64,000 bases of DNA from Pseudo-nitzschia pungens (GCA_037355855.1 CM074763.1:5146001-5210000); one strand, 5' to 3'. Shown: positions 33,639 through 44,820, numbered from the stretch's first letter. Program-made: numbers and translations. Notes: a model not told the origin generated them from the letters alone.

Positions 33639-34605
33639 TTATTTAGTGTCCCGAGTTGGACAGGCTTTTATGTATTCAAAAAGGTGCTCGTTGAGCCAGG
33701 AGTCCAGAAGTTCGTAGACACTCGGCATTCCTAGCAACGATTCTTCGGCTTCTACTTTCATGCCTTGAATGAGACCAGCCTCATCGAGAATCCCAAGGCT
33801 CTCGAGAGGTTTGTTGGATGAGACAACGAGGGATTTTCTCGTCACGAGACACAAAATTATCTGCAATGTTGGAGGCGTAGTCTCGAGTGGATAGTCCTGT
33901 TGATACTCGATGTAAAGCAGCATATGCGCCACTCGATCATCGTCTTCCGGGTCCTCAAAGCTTCGTCTCAATGTGTAAGATATCGGAGGATGATTCACGA
34001 CATTATTTTGCGCATCGACTTGATCCGGATCGTCCTGCCAGTTATCGAGTTTCGACTGCAAGTCCTCGATTTGAGTGGTTTCGGATACTCTCAAAATATC
34101 AGTGTCAGGCGTAAATTGCTTCCAGCGCTAACACCTCGTCTAGTTGGAGTTGTTTCGCTTCGCAGACTAAATTCTTTCGATCGTGGTCATCATCGCCGTC
34201 GCCGTCGCCGTCGTTATCGTTATCGTTCCCTTGACCTTCGGAGTTCTTTTCCGAAAGATTCGCGTGGAATTTTTCCTCTAATGCCCGAAGCTTTTTCGTC
34301 GCTTCTTCGTGCGGCTTTACTACGGCTTCCAGGCGTTTTTGCTCTTTTTCGAGTTCGCGTTGTCGATCCAATTCCGCCTGCCGCATTTGGTCTCGACGCG
34401 CCATTTTGGCGGCCTGCCGGTCCTTGACACGCTGACCCTCGTCGGGTCCACTCTTGGCAATTATCTTGGCGGCCAAGAGCTTGCCATGGTCGGGTTGCTG
34501 CGAGATTTTGAGGGTGGCCTTGTTGGGATTTTTGCTCCCGCCAACACCGCACTTGTCTTTGGCTTCGGCCCATGTTAGCTTGGTGCAAGATTTTCTGGCC
34601 GCCAT
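33639..34605 (-). CDS. Coiled-coil and RWD-domain protein, apparent +1 frameshift
   Basis: The reading starts at ATG 34605 (MAARKSCTKLTWAEA) and continues to 33639, 321 residues if one base near 34106-34109 is skipped. The N-terminal half is a charged coil (about residues 60-130: RQAAKMARRDQMRQ...) and an Asp/Asn repeat. It leads into LQLDEVLALEAIYA, the classic start of an RWD domain, where the frame hits TGA (GCC TGA CAC). Skipping the T gives YADTDILRVSE and the rest of the domain (HMLLYIEYQQDYPLETTPPT with the conserved Tyr-Pro turn, and the final helices to YI). RWD domains mediate protein binding, for example in GCN2 and its partners. Without the shift the domain would be lost. Specific partner unknown. 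A longer N-terminus from 34686 would need a non-ATG start or another upstream codon. Confidence 0.75.
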
Positions 34606-36015
34606 CCTCCCCGTTCGTGCAGTACTGACGAATTGTCTTGGTCTTGTTATTGCTATTGCTATTGCAAAAGGTTTGCTTGCTCGCAAAGTTCAAATCGTGT
34701 CTTTTACTTTCGTATTGAGCATCAATCAAGTCAACAATTGTTGTTGTAAGGAGATCTTATTGTACCGGTACCTTACCGTACGGTACAAATGCAAGCAGAA
34801 GCGGGAACTGAGTACAAGTAAGGCTTACGTGTAACCTTACGGTAACCTTACGTACAGGTCACTGCTGTCGTCATGTCGAACTCGAATTTGATCTATCAGA
34901 GCTAAGATTACACGCCCTAACTCTTAACCTAACCCAGCTCAAGAATCATTTCATAGACCCTAGTAGTAGTTACCATCCACACTGAGATTGACAATAGCAG
35001 TATCACCTCATGGATCATTTATTACTATAATTAGTACTAACCCCTCTGGTAGTACTACTAGTAGTACTACTCATGAACTACTACATCAAAGGTCGACACT
35101 GAGCCTCATGATTTATCCAGTAGCTCCTAGTACTCCTAGTCATCACCCACTTCAAGAAGGGTCAACCTTGAGCCTCATGAGTCGTCAGTTGGAAGTCCCT
35201 ACCTACTACTACTAACTACTTCGTAGTAGTCATTAACCACATCAAAGGTCAACACTAAGATTACCGTTACTACTAGTGAAAAAATAATGTTCAACAACTG
35301 GGAATTCGAAAATTACAGTAGGGACTGTTTTAGCTTTTTCAGGGATCAGTTGGGCGTGGGGCGTTGCTACAAGCATAAGCGTTGCCCATGGCGTCATTCA
35401 GGTCCTGTACCTGGTAATACTCGGGCTGCCGACATCGGATCTCTTCTTCCGTTGTTGCATTTTTCATTTTCACTTACATTAACCTTAACCTTACAGTTTC
35501 CGTGTTATATCTACGTCTATCTCTACGTCTATCTACCGTACCTCCACGTCTACCGGTAATACCTCGACGGATAATTACTCGTAAGTTACTCGTTTGGTGG
35601 TTACGGTTTACGGTAAGGTTTACTCGTCCTCGAATTCTCTATTTTTTTCAAAAAAACAAATAGAGAAATTTAAATCGTGAACTTCGACGTAAAAGCCGAA
35701 GCCAGCCGTCCGTAATTACCTGCTGTCTCGTCGACATAACTATCACTCGTATTGATGAGAGAGTGTTTTCAAAAGTAATTCGTACCGTCAATCACGCCAT
35801 CGAACGAGCATCACACTTGCGGTCATACCTCGTATTCGTAAACACTTACGAGGTAGTAAATTACAGCACCGTAAACCCAGTTGAAGCCGACTCCGCCAAA
35901 GAAGCACTGGGACGAACCACCCGTCGTCACTTTGATCCAACCAGGTTGAAAAGAGATTCCATGGCCAACAGAAGCCAGCCTTCAAATCTATCGGAAACAG
36001 AAAAATACAACTATC
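34606..36015. other. 1.4-kb divergent spacer
   Basis: No gene is supported. The spacer has GTAAGGCTTAC (34818-34828) and two GTAACCTTAC motifs (34831-34840, 34842-34851), TAGTACTACTAGTAGTAC tracts (35035-35080, 35195-35235), and a partly repeated phrase (ATCAAAGGTCAACACTGAG-like at about 35085, 35155 and 35240). Promoters of the RWD and rhomboid genes lie at the two ends. Confidence 0.5.
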
Positions 36016-37080
36016 ATGTCATACTTTGGATACAACCAACACGTTGACAACTTGAACGACGAGGAGGAGGCTCGCAAAACAGTGAAAGAAGTAACGCAGA
36101 CACTAAATCGTTGGAATGAGAGGTCAGACGGCAATAAACACCGGCAGCGGCAGCAACAAATTTCATCCCAAAGCAACACACCAGGTGATGATGTGGCATC
36201 CAATGACAACCGTGAGGGTCTCTTGGCACAAGAGAGCGACGAAACAGAGATCTATGTTGTGTACCAAAAATACGGATACTGTAGCATTCTGTTTTCAGTG
36301 GTTCAAACTATTGTGCTGGTCGCAATGATGTTCCAATGTGGCGTGGCACCCATGAACATCAACCCCATGATCGGTCCTTATCCAGACGCGCTGAGCGAGT
36401 GGGGAGCCAAAAATACCGTGTTGATTCTCGAGGACGACGAATGGTGGCGCTTGATCACGCCCATTTTGTTGCACGCAGGTATTATCCACCTGGCCTGCAA
36501 CGTCATGGTGCAGCTCGACACCGGTGCCTTCTTTGAACGAGAATGGGGCAGCATCAATTGGCTTATCATTTATCTTGTATCGGCGGTGGGTTCCAGCGCT
36601 CTGTCGGTCGTAGCGATGCCCGATGCCATCAGCGTTGGATCCTCTGGTGCTGTTATGGGACTCTTTGGAGGCAAGGCTGCAGAGGTGATCTGCCGGTGCT
36701 GCGAAAAGGAGTCAACAGATCAAGATCGTATCGGTCACCAGGTTCGAAAAGAGCAATGCGCTGGAGTTATGTGCAGCGTAACGGTTGTGTTGCTCTTTTC
36801 TTTCATTCCCTACGTCGACTGGGCAGCTCATTTGGGAGGGGTGGTTGCTGGATTCTGTGTTGGAATGATAGTCTTTTCTGCGAATCTGAAAAAGGCTCGT
36901 TGTTCCAAGCTCTTCTGGCTTTTGGTTGGTCTAGCAATTACGGTCGTATATTTTGCTGTTGTCTTCCAAAGAATGTTTGCAGGTGAGATCGAGACTGCGG
37001 AGGAGCTCCGGGATGTCTGTCGATATTACAAAGAGAACTTCGAGGATTACGAATGCAATTGTCAGCGAAATGGCAACTAA
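36016..37080 (+). CDS. Rhomboid-family intramembrane serine protease
   Basis: This is a single-exon gene of 354 residues. A soluble, Gln/Asn-rich N-terminus of about 85 residues precedes the first membrane helix (YCSILFSVVQTIVLVAMM). The rhomboid core follows: WWRLITPILLHAGIIHLACNVMVQ with the conserved WR and HxxxN elements, the catalytic Ser210 in GSSGAVMG and the catalytic His272 in DWAAHLGG. About six or seven hydrophobic segments are visible. Both catalytic residues are present, so an active protease is expected that cuts membrane-anchored substrates. Membrane location (secretory or plasma membrane) is not decided by the sequence. A Lys/Arg-rich insertion (about residues 225-250) separates two helices. 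Confidence 0.93.
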   Translation: MSYFGYNQHVDNLNDEEEARKTVKEVTQTLNRWNERSDGNKHRQRQQQISSQSNTPGDDVASNDNREGLLAQESDETEIYVVYQKYGYCSILFSVVQTIVLVAMMFQCGVAPMNINPMIGPYPDALSEWGAKNTVLILEDDEWWRLITPILLHAGIIHLACNVMVQLDTGAFFEREWGSINWLIIYLVSAVGSSALSVVAMPDAISVGSSGAVMGLFGGKAAEVICRCCEKESTDQDRIGHQVRKEQCAGVMCSVTVVLLFSFIPYVDWAAHLGGVVAGFCVGMIVFSANLKKARCSKLFWLLVGLAITVVYFAVVFQRMFAGEIETAEELRDVCRYYKENFEDYECNCQRNGN

Positions 37081-38273
37081 ATGACATCCGCAAATGATGA
37101 GAAACGCACCGTGCGAATATGAAATAGTGCGAAATCAGAAGATGAACAAATTCTTGAACACAGTACGTGTATTTTGGTCGCATCTCATCTCCAAATTTCA
37201 AACTTCATCGTTCTCATCCGAATCATATCCGTCGAAAGCGAAAAAATAATAATTCTCGTTGGAAAAGATAGCGCAACGGTCCATCTTTTGTGGTCGATTG
37301 CAGTGGCCTTTCTGATCAACAGAATCATTGCGGATGAGGATGGCTTCGGAGTGCCTTAAATCTTACTTTTGAGATGTCTTTCGGCATAACCAGTTCTAAG
37401 CTCGATTGGGGAGAGCACGGCACTTGAATACGATGTCAATAGTACCAAAGATTCATGTCGAGTTAAAAGTTGTTTTTATTATCATCGAGTCATAGTACTA
37501 TATCAGAGTTGAAAAAGCTACATAGTTTTCACTGTTTTGTTCACTCACAAACCTTTTGGCTCCTTACTGATATCCTTGCGTCGAAGAGGCACTCTTCTCT
37601 TTTGCAGACAGTGATTGTCGGTGATGAAGCGTGTCTTTATTCCCTACTGTAGTTGGAAGGATTGCGTTGTCACGAGACAGTCCTTGGTCTGTTCTACCGG
37701 ACCTTTTTTCAGCATGATAAATGCATTTCCCAATAGGTGCCCAATAAACTACAAATTAGTACGAAGCAATAAATACTATTTCCCTCCGCCACAAGTCACA
37801 TATGCGTGTTGTTTACCACTGTATTGAGGCAGGTGTTTTCCACAGGACACCAACAAACATGCTTGTTGTTCAGTTGCATTGCCAGGTATGTTTGCACAAG
37901 ACCCTTCCCAAAAAAAAAATTGTCACTACATGTGACCTTTTCAAAATGAATCAAAATCATCATTCCATTTGCCAGCACTATATCATCGAAGTCAGCTGGA
38001 ATTTGCAATTTTTTCGTTTTTTGTGCAAAAGACTATCGAATGCACAGCGGTACTCGCACCGCGACCCAATCTGCTCTCGGTCAATGGGACCCATGATTCG
38101 GTTGCATTCACCGGACCGGCAGGAGTGCGGTGGTTCTCTGAAACCCAGACTCAGAAAACAGTACGACCTCAACAGTAGGCAATCGGAGGAATGATTTGCT
38201 TCGTCCTTGACTTTTCACCAGAGCATGCTTTGCTGCGAAATACGCAATGCAGTGGTTTCGATAATGGCAATGT
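37081..38273. other. Spacer, no supported gene
   Basis: This 1.19-kb convergent interval is AT-rich. Readings up to 130 codons (37802-38194) have no motif. Nothing else is recognised. Confidence 0.5.
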
Positions 38274-39131
38274 TCAGTGGTCGTCTCTTCCCTGTTTCCG
38301 TCTCCGCGGCATCAACTTTCTGCAAACGAGTTTGTTGCAATACGTGTAGCACGAAAACACAACAAAAAGTCTCCGATACCAGACAAATTGAGAATTATGT
38401 GTGGCCATGGCCTTCCAATTGTACACGGGATCGTGCATGCGGAAGATTCGAATGCTTGTGTTTTCCGAACATTGCGTTCGAGTGGACATGGATGTGAATT
38501 TGTTTGTAAAGAAGGTCGATGCTAAGAAAATCCACGATAGCAGCGGAACGTACTTTCGGAGAATATTTCGTTCGGACTCGAGATGCCATGCTTCGATGAG
38601 GGAATTTTTCCGAGGCTGCCGGATTCCGTTCTCTTCTCCGAGGGTTGGTTTCGAAGTTTTTTCCTTTCGGTTTTCGTCGTCCATGAGTCGCCTTACTCCG
38701 AGATATGTATCGATGTGATTCACGTGGCCCGAAACTCCGAGTTGATCGAAAGTTACCAGCACGAATTGATTTTGATTCGTCTCTTCAATGCTCGGGCTGG
38801 ATTGAAGGAAATGGATCGATAGGGAATCTCGGATTGCATCGGCCACAAGTCGCTCATCGTGACGTTTCGTGGGATGATCTAGAAACGACGCATCGTTGGT
38901 AGCACCATTGACGTTATCGCTGCGAACGATGACTCGTGAAACACCCAGTAACTTTCCGACCTTCTGCAATTCCTTCTCCCTAATTTTCCCCAATCCATCG
39001 TAGTCACCTGTTGTAAGACACAAAAACCAAACTGTCTCTCCAGAATCGACCAATGATCGAACTGTTGGTAGGAAAAACATTGATTCATCGTCTGGGTGGG
39101 CAAAGACTATGACAAAAATCGGCAACGACAT
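38274..39131 (-). CDS. PIG-L-type GlcNAc-phosphatidylinositol de-N-acetylase
   Basis: This is a single-exon gene of 285 residues. It has the LmbE/PIG-L signature: AHPDDE (11-16) for the metal and base, TTGDYDGLGKIREKEL, and the second metal motif GHVNH (135-139). The C-terminal region (AMATHNSQFVWYRRLFVVFSCY) is characteristic of eukaryotic PIG-L. The enzyme deacetylates GlcNAc-PI in the second step of GPI-anchor synthesis at the cytosolic face of the ER. The animal enzyme has an N-terminal membrane helix; here the protein starts directly at the catalytic fold (MSLPIFVIVFAHPDDE). A hydrophobic segment (LSWIFLASTFF) near residue 196 might associate with the membrane. Confidence 0.9.
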   Translation of the reverse strand: MSLPIFVIVFAHPDDESMFFLPTVRSLVDSGETVWFLCLTTGDYDGLGKIREKELQKVGKLLGVSRVIVRSDNVNGATNDASFLDHPTKRHDERLVADAIRDSLSIHFLQSSPSIEETNQNQFVLVTFDQLGVSGHVNHIDTYLGVRRLMDDENRKEKTSKPTLGEENGIRQPRKNSLIEAWHLESERNILRKYVPLLSWIFLASTFFTNKFTSMSTRTQCSENTSIRIFRMHDPVYNWKAMATHNSQFVWYRRLFVVFSCYTYCNKLVCRKLMPRRRKQGRDDH

Positions 39132-40032
39132 CTTTCACCATATTGTTTCTTGTGACATTCTCTGTGGCGCATTCATGAATTGTGAAAGCTTCGTTGACAT
39201 GAAAAATAATGGAACTTGTGTAAGGTTACTGTAGGCACTTGTTGCTATGGCAACAGGGTTAAGGTTGCTGGTACCGGGGGTAACTTTTAGTAACCTTACA
39301 CAAAATCCTACCAGGTCTACATAAAAAAACAGCGAAATTATCAGTTTTTAACCTCACCCCCCTCTCTCACACTCTCTCTTATAGCGAAGTAAGAGTTCCA
39401 TGGCAGTTGACTGGAAGGAAGAGAGCATTTTTTACATCGATGGATATCATGACCTGAAGACAAGCGTCCATTTCCCTTTTAAGATTCCAATCCAAGGAGA
39501 TGGTGCGAAAGCGGGCTAATCATTAATAGTAGACGAGAAACTTGTGGGTGGGCAAGAATTCAAAGTAGCTGGCATTGCGGTTTGTACTCAAGAGGTGAAG
39601 AAATCACTTTCAATCAAACATCATTGTTTACATTCTATATTATATTCGTATGATTATTGTTAAGTACACCTGTACAGTATTCAAAATACCGATCGAATGA
39701 AAATTTCGATCGATCGAAAAAAGCACGTTCGAGGTGCAGCAGTTTTCGAGATCCCCAAGAAAAAGTCTTGTGTTCCACAACCTGGGACTTAGTCGTGTTC
39801 CCTTCTTTTTCTTCAACTCTGCTGTGGATTTTTTTTCTGGAGAGGGATGATCTGTCCTTGTCGCTGCTGCTGCCGTTTCTAAACACTGATACATGATTCG
39901 ATCGATCTGTGAAATTAATTAGCACCGGCGTTCGCAGAAGCGTCCGAATCGGTGTCTGGATCAGAGAGACCGGCGTCAACTTGTTTTTGATAAACTTTTT
40001 TTCTCCGTGTTCTTTATGAACATTTTCCTTAA
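39132..40032. other. Spacer, no supported gene
   Basis: This 0.9-kb stretch holds GTAAGGTTAC-type motifs (39220-39300) and a CTCTCTC run near 39362-39380. The reading on the minus strand at 39635-40036 has no motif and overlaps the expected 3' untranslated region of the nucleoredoxin gene. Confidence 0.5.
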
Positions 40033-41052
40033 TCATCTCCCAGCCTTACGCCATTGGTTCAGATCCAGCGGCTTGCCCACGGCGTTGTCCTCAATAATGT
40101 TGCCCGAAAGAGCATTTATCACAACCAATCGAGGGATCCCGGAAACCCTGAGGGTGGCCATGATCTGTTCCCGTGTGTCGTCCTCGTAATCGATTGCCAT
40201 CCACGGATGGGAAGCTTTGAAGTAGCTCCGAAACCCGTTCTCGTCATGATCGGCCGAAAGAAAAACAATCTCGGCGAATTGCTTTCCAACCGTTTTGTAC
40301 CAGTTTGCGAGCATCGGTGTGAATTTGCGGCACGGGGGGCACCAGTGTGCACTAACGTAAAAGAGAACAAATTCTTTCCCCCCGAGTGCATCAGCCAGGG
40401 GTACTGGTACTGGTTGGCTCGGTCCATTCTTGACAAGTGTCCCGTTCTGCAGTGTACTGAACCAGCGTCGCTTTAAAGCCTCCGACAAACCCCTGGGGAT
40501 GGAAGCTTCGGAAGGGGGTGAGAACGAGGAAATCGATGACGAGGAATCAGCCACCCGCACCCGGAATTGGTAGCCGTAGTGCGAGGTCAAATTCTTCTTT
40601 CTCACATCCGTCCCTGACAGAGATGCTGCTATTGTCTTCCATGCCTCACCCCCTTTGTTTTCTCTCATTTGAAGCTCGTATTGAGCACCGGTGACTTCCT
40701 TCGCAGGCTTCCAACTCACCACCAGAGCATGGTTGCCACCAATGGAAGTCGTAGGTGCTTCCATGGATTTTCCATCTTGGGTCTTCGAAAGTGTTCGAAA
40801 GGCTTCATCGTGAGTGATCCAAGAACCAAGTGTTTCATTGGCACTCTCCAATACCGGAGCAACACGGAACATGTAGGGTTGTTCGGGAATCAGATTCTTC
40901 TTCTTCGCTTGTTCGTGGGTGAGTGTCGAGGAGAGCTCTCGGAAGTGCTCGTCGGCGCTTGTTTTGAGTTCCAGCCTGTATCGTTTGGCTCCCGAGATAG
41001 CTGGCCATGTTATAGTCAAGGAATCAGACCTAGCATCTAAAAGTGTAATCAT
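40033..41052 (-). CDS. Fibronectin-III / nucleoredoxin-like thioredoxin protein
   Basis: This is a single-exon gene of 339 residues. Residues 1-90 and 97-187 read as two fibronectin-III-like modules (SLTITWPAISGAKRYRLELK and ALVVSWKPAKEVTGAQYELQ, each ending in a YxFRV strand). Residues about 190-335 form a nucleoredoxin/tryparedoxin-type thioredoxin fold with the redox centre WCPPC at 237-241 and a conserved cis-Pro in GIPRLVVI. Such enzymes reduce disulfides in partner proteins. There is no signal peptide in this model, so a cytosolic or nuclear site is suggested, but FN3 modules are common outside cells; an upstream exon supplying a leader cannot be excluded because the first FN3 starts right at the ATG. 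Confidence 0.85.
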   Translation of the reverse strand: MITLLDARSDSLTITWPAISGAKRYRLELKTSADEHFRELSSTLTHEQAKKKNLIPEQPYMFRVAPVLESANETLGSWITHDEAFRTLSKTQDGKSMEAPTTSIGGNHALVVSWKPAKEVTGAQYELQMRENKGGEAWKTIAASLSGTDVRKKNLTSHYGYQFRVRVADSSSSISSFSPPSEASIPRGLSEALKRRWFSTLQNGTLVKNGPSQPVPVPLADALGGKEFVLFYVSAHWCPPCRKFTPMLANWYKTVGKQFAEIVFLSADHDENGFRSYFKASHPWMAIDYEDDTREQIMATLRVSGIPRLVVINALSGNIIEDNAVGKPLDLNQWRKAGR

Positions 41053-42620
41053 TGTTCTCTGTCGGTGCTAATTGTAGCTCTTGCGGTATTGTGATCAGGA
41101 ACTCGCAGTCTTCACATGCGACGTGACACGTGACGAAAGTGGTCATACATTGGTACGGTAAGTTACGTCTAACGAAGTATTATTATTTTCGTCAATTCGA
41201 AGAAAAGAATCCATCAGTTAGTTGCCCCCGTCCCCTGCGCACATTGACCCTTGCGGTCAATGAAAGAAAAAGGTTACAAACTTAAAAATAAAAATTTGAA
41301 TTGCAATAAAATCTTAATTTCCGAAGAAGAAATAGAGAACAGCGAGCTGAATCTTTTTCGTTCGTGATGGCCAACATATTGAGTAGTTATTCAATACTAC
41401 TAGTATACAACATACAACAACAATCATGGATTCTTCTGTTTGGACAACCGCATGATGGTCTCTTATTGCTCAACCAGCACCCGCTCTTCTTGCTTGCTTG
41501 GTTGTCTGACACAAACAAGAAGAAGTCAGTGGCTAGTACTAGTACCAGCATGCTGAACAACTGATCAAAAAATGGTTTCGTTTCACATGGAACAAGCAGT
41601 ACTCAAATATTGATTGGTTTCAAATCACACAGCAATGGATATTTTTCCGGCATTGCTCAGAGGTCGAACTCGGTTATGCCAGTAGGCCTATAATACAGTT
41701 TCATTCTCAAAAAATGAGAAAGGCAAGTATCATTTTATCAATCACAGTGAACAATATAAAGAGATGAATAAATATCATTATTATTCTTTCTAATGTTATC
41801 ATCTTATCGCAATACTGCAAGAAAGAACTGCTACTGAAACCCTGTTCTTCCGGTCGTTCCACCCGTTGAGTTACAAGAGGTTGTCCTTGCAATGAAGAGG
41901 AATTTTGAGACAAATACATACCGTGGATGGCGAGAATAACCGAATCCGCACGTTCTTCGCATGGGATGCTCTTCCTCATTCTTCTGGACTTCGGGTGCGA
42001 GGCCAAGAATGAACAGGAGCCTTCTACTAGACCCGACTGCCACCCATCCATCCATCCATCCACCGACACAGACCAATCCATACGTACTGTTCTACGATTG
42101 ATTCGTGTGAAAACTGCTATGCAAGCTGCATACGGATCGATCTCGCGAAAAACTCGTTGCCATCCTCTATAGAGTGGAACATCCGATGCCCATGGTCTTG
42201 GCGACCGTTTTGAGAGCACGAATAACGATGGTGCACGTTACGAGATCGCAAGAACACGAAGCACACGGAAAAAACAACCAAATGGGTTGATCGAAACCAT
42301 GACCAATACGGTACGATTCTCGAGCCGCAAGAACCGCAAACACACGCCGCTCATTGATTGAGCCATGAGAGCACGAGCAGAGCCCAAGAATACGTTCGAA
42401 CTTGGAGAAGAGGGACAGTCCCCGAGAGTCCCCGAGATGCGATGCGATGCGATGCGACGCCAAGTCATGTCATGTCATGTCATGTCATGCAATGTGATTG
42501 GAGGCTGGTTTGTAGGCAACAAATCGAACACCACACCACACCACACCTCAGCCCATAATTAGCCCATAGTCGCCACATTGGCAATCGCTGATCGATCCGA
42601 TCCGATCCCATCCGATCCGA
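41053..42620. other. 1.57-kb spacer with GATGC and CATGT repeats
   Basis: No supported gene. The minus-strand reading at 41707-42219 (170 codons) lacks motifs and crosses a CCATCCATCCATC repeat. Simple repeats are (GATGC)n at about 42436-42458, (TCATG)n at 42465-42490 and a CACCA repeat at 42529-42547. (ATCCG)-type repeats near 42585-42620 flank the stop of the DTW gene. Confidence 0.5.
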
Positions 42621-44734
42621 TCATCCCATGTGCGCAATGTACACGAATCGGATGCGATCGAGCTCGATCTCCTCCTCGGTTTTCGTTGGGGCGAGACGGA
42701 GCCCGGCAGATCGTCGTCTCGATACGAGTTTTCGCGCACGTTTCGTTCCATTCGCAGAACCGCTGCGATTCGGTTGTGCATGCGTCTGTGCTTGCGTCTG
42801 TGCTTGCGTCTGTGCTTGCGTTTGCGTCTGTGTCTGCGTTTCGCTCTCGTCGCCGCCACCCTTTCGGCAATAGCGTGGTCGGGCAGAGTCCTTGTCCAGA
42901 GCGAACCGGAGCTGTCCGTCGACCATCGCCCGGAGGCTTTGTTCGAGGGCATCTGCCGCCCTGCCGGCGGCGTTCGTGTCGTCGTCGTTGTCGTTGCGGT
43001 TCCCGGATCCCAGCAACCGAATCGCGCGCGCAATCGCCTCGAGGGTAGAGGTGCAGTGCGGGGCGGGTTCCTGGCGGAGCGAATCGAAGAGGCTGTTGGT
43101 CTCGTCGTCGAACATGACGGGGGGCAGATTCCCGAGCAACGGATGGGAATTTTGGACCATGGACTGGGTTTGGGCCCAGGTTCCGTCCAACACCACGAGT
43201 ATGTTGTTGCCGGAGCTGCTGCTGCGGTTGCAGCTGCCGCTGCTGTTCTCGTTCCCGTGTTTGGTTTGCTCCAGATATGTCTGCAGGGGCATTGCTCGTT
43301 CCGAGGGATAGAGGAGCAGGGCGCGACCGGTGCTGCTGCTGCTGCTGCTGCTGCTGCCGCCGCCGCCGCGGTTGGTTTGGTCACTCTCATTTTCGTCCAT
43401 ATTGTTGTTCTCGTTCTCGGCGGCCATCGCCACGGCCTCGTCCAGCAGCGGATGACTGCCGTGTTCGAACCTGGTTCCGACACAGATGGCGACGTTTTGG
43501 ATCGAGAGGCCGATGAGGGGAACCGTCGAGGTTCGCTTCCTCTTTCTTGCTTCTCGCGGGTGCTGGGTGGACGAAGGGATCGTCGGAATGAAAACGAATC
43601 GATGAATGAATGGATCGGATGGATCGGATGGATGTATGTATGATCCGTGCATCGAATTTCGGTTCGTTTGGAATGTTCCGAGCGGAGTCGCCATTGCATT
43701 TCGTTCCGCCACAAAGGAAGATCATCCACGCACGCATCGTTCGGAGAGGGGTGAGCAACGACCGACGCAATTTGTTGTTTGATTCCGATTCGTTTTCAAT
43801 CTTGTATTGCATTGCATCCATTCGCAGAAGTGTGCGCACGGTGGTATGCGTGCGTCGCGTCGCATCGCATCGCATCGCAACAAAAGACACCAATTCTGCT
43901 CACTTGCTCAATCAAACGCTAGCTCTCTCTCTCTCCCCTCACTCACGCACTCGCTCATTCACTCACCTGCAAGATTAGAATTCGGGTCCCGCAATCGATT
44001 TTCTCGTCCGGGAGTGCGTGACAGATACAGACCGCACCTGGTCGCTTGCATCTCGGGCAGTATCCCCGGGTGTTGGTGTTGGTGTTGGTCCTTGCTGCGC
44101 TGCTACCCGAACCAAAAGAGCGCATTGACATTGACATTGACATTGACATTGGCAACGACACGAGCATCGATCGTGCTCGATTCCGACCGCCATTGCGACT
44201 CCCGAAATCCGAGCCGAACCCCAAACCCCCATTGCTATTGGCGTTTCTGTTTCTGTTGATGCCGAGGAAGATGTTGCCGCTGGTGTTCCGGGAGGGACGA
44301 CGACGATTCGCGGCGGCGGTTGCGAGTGCGAGCGCAAACGGCCGGCGCGGTGTTGCGGCAAAAAAAGCGGAGCTTTCGAACGCGCGAGCGCCGGAGGCGA
44401 ACCAGCTCGCGGTTGCTGCGAGGGCAAGAGCAAGAGCAACCGAACCTTTCGAGTGGACGGGGAGGGGCGAAACAACACCGCTCCTCGCCCTCTTCCTCCT
44501 CGTCCTGTTGCTGTTGTTTTTGGTTTGGTTCTTGTTCGTAGCGCCACCGGTCCGATGAGAGTTCGTGACAGCACCAGCAGCCGTTGCTGCAGCAATGGAA
44601 TTGATATTGTTGCTATTCATTGAATTCTTGGGACAAAAAGGTAGGCGATTGGCAGCGGAATCCATTGCAGCAGAAACACAAGCAGAATCGGTCCGCATCG
44701 TGATCATCGGTGTCGTTCTATCTGTCGGGTCCAT
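42621..44734 (-). CDS. DTW-domain tRNA-uridine aminocarboxypropyltransferase-like protein, two exons
   Basis: The exons run 44734-43967 and 43562-42621 with a 404-bp phase-0 intron (GTGAGT...CACCCAG), giving 569 residues. DTW-domain (TapT/DTWD) enzymes transfer the aminocarboxypropyl group of S-adenosylmethionine to tRNA uridine, making acp3U. The N-terminal zinc motif CPRCKRPGAVCIC is at 226-238; splicing joins TRILILQ to HPREARKRKR; the DGTW signature is at 382-385 (LDGTWAQTQSM). The family core normally has few insertions, but here it carries Ser, Asn/Asp and Gln-Thr/Gln-Ala runs. A hydrophobic GSVALALALAATASWFASGARAFE stretch is preceded by about 90 residues, so an organelle signal may start at an internal Met. 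I start at 44734, after the CTTTC leader repeat. Confidence 0.87.
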
Positions 44735-44746
44735 TGCCTCGCCTCG

Positions 44747-44820
44747 TTTCCTTTCCTTTCCTTTCCTTTCCTTTCCTTTCCTTTCCTTTCCTTTCCTTTC
44801 CTTTCCTTTCCTTTCCTTTC
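44747..44820. repeat. (CTTTC)n microsatellite
   Basis: About fourteen uninterrupted copies of the pentamer CTTTC lie directly upstream of the DTW-gene start codon used here (44734, minus strand). If translation began further upstream (44920) it would encode a Lys/Glu/Arg repeat in frame. Confidence 0.9.

Noticed and set aside
41707..42219. 170-codon minus-strand frame
   Set aside because: It crosses a CCATC repeat, has no domain, and ends in a hydrophobic AT-rich run typical of spacer.
42630..43643. 337-codon plus-strand frame opposite the DTW gene
   Set aside because: Antisense shadow with no motif; the minus strand has the DGTW signature and matching splice.
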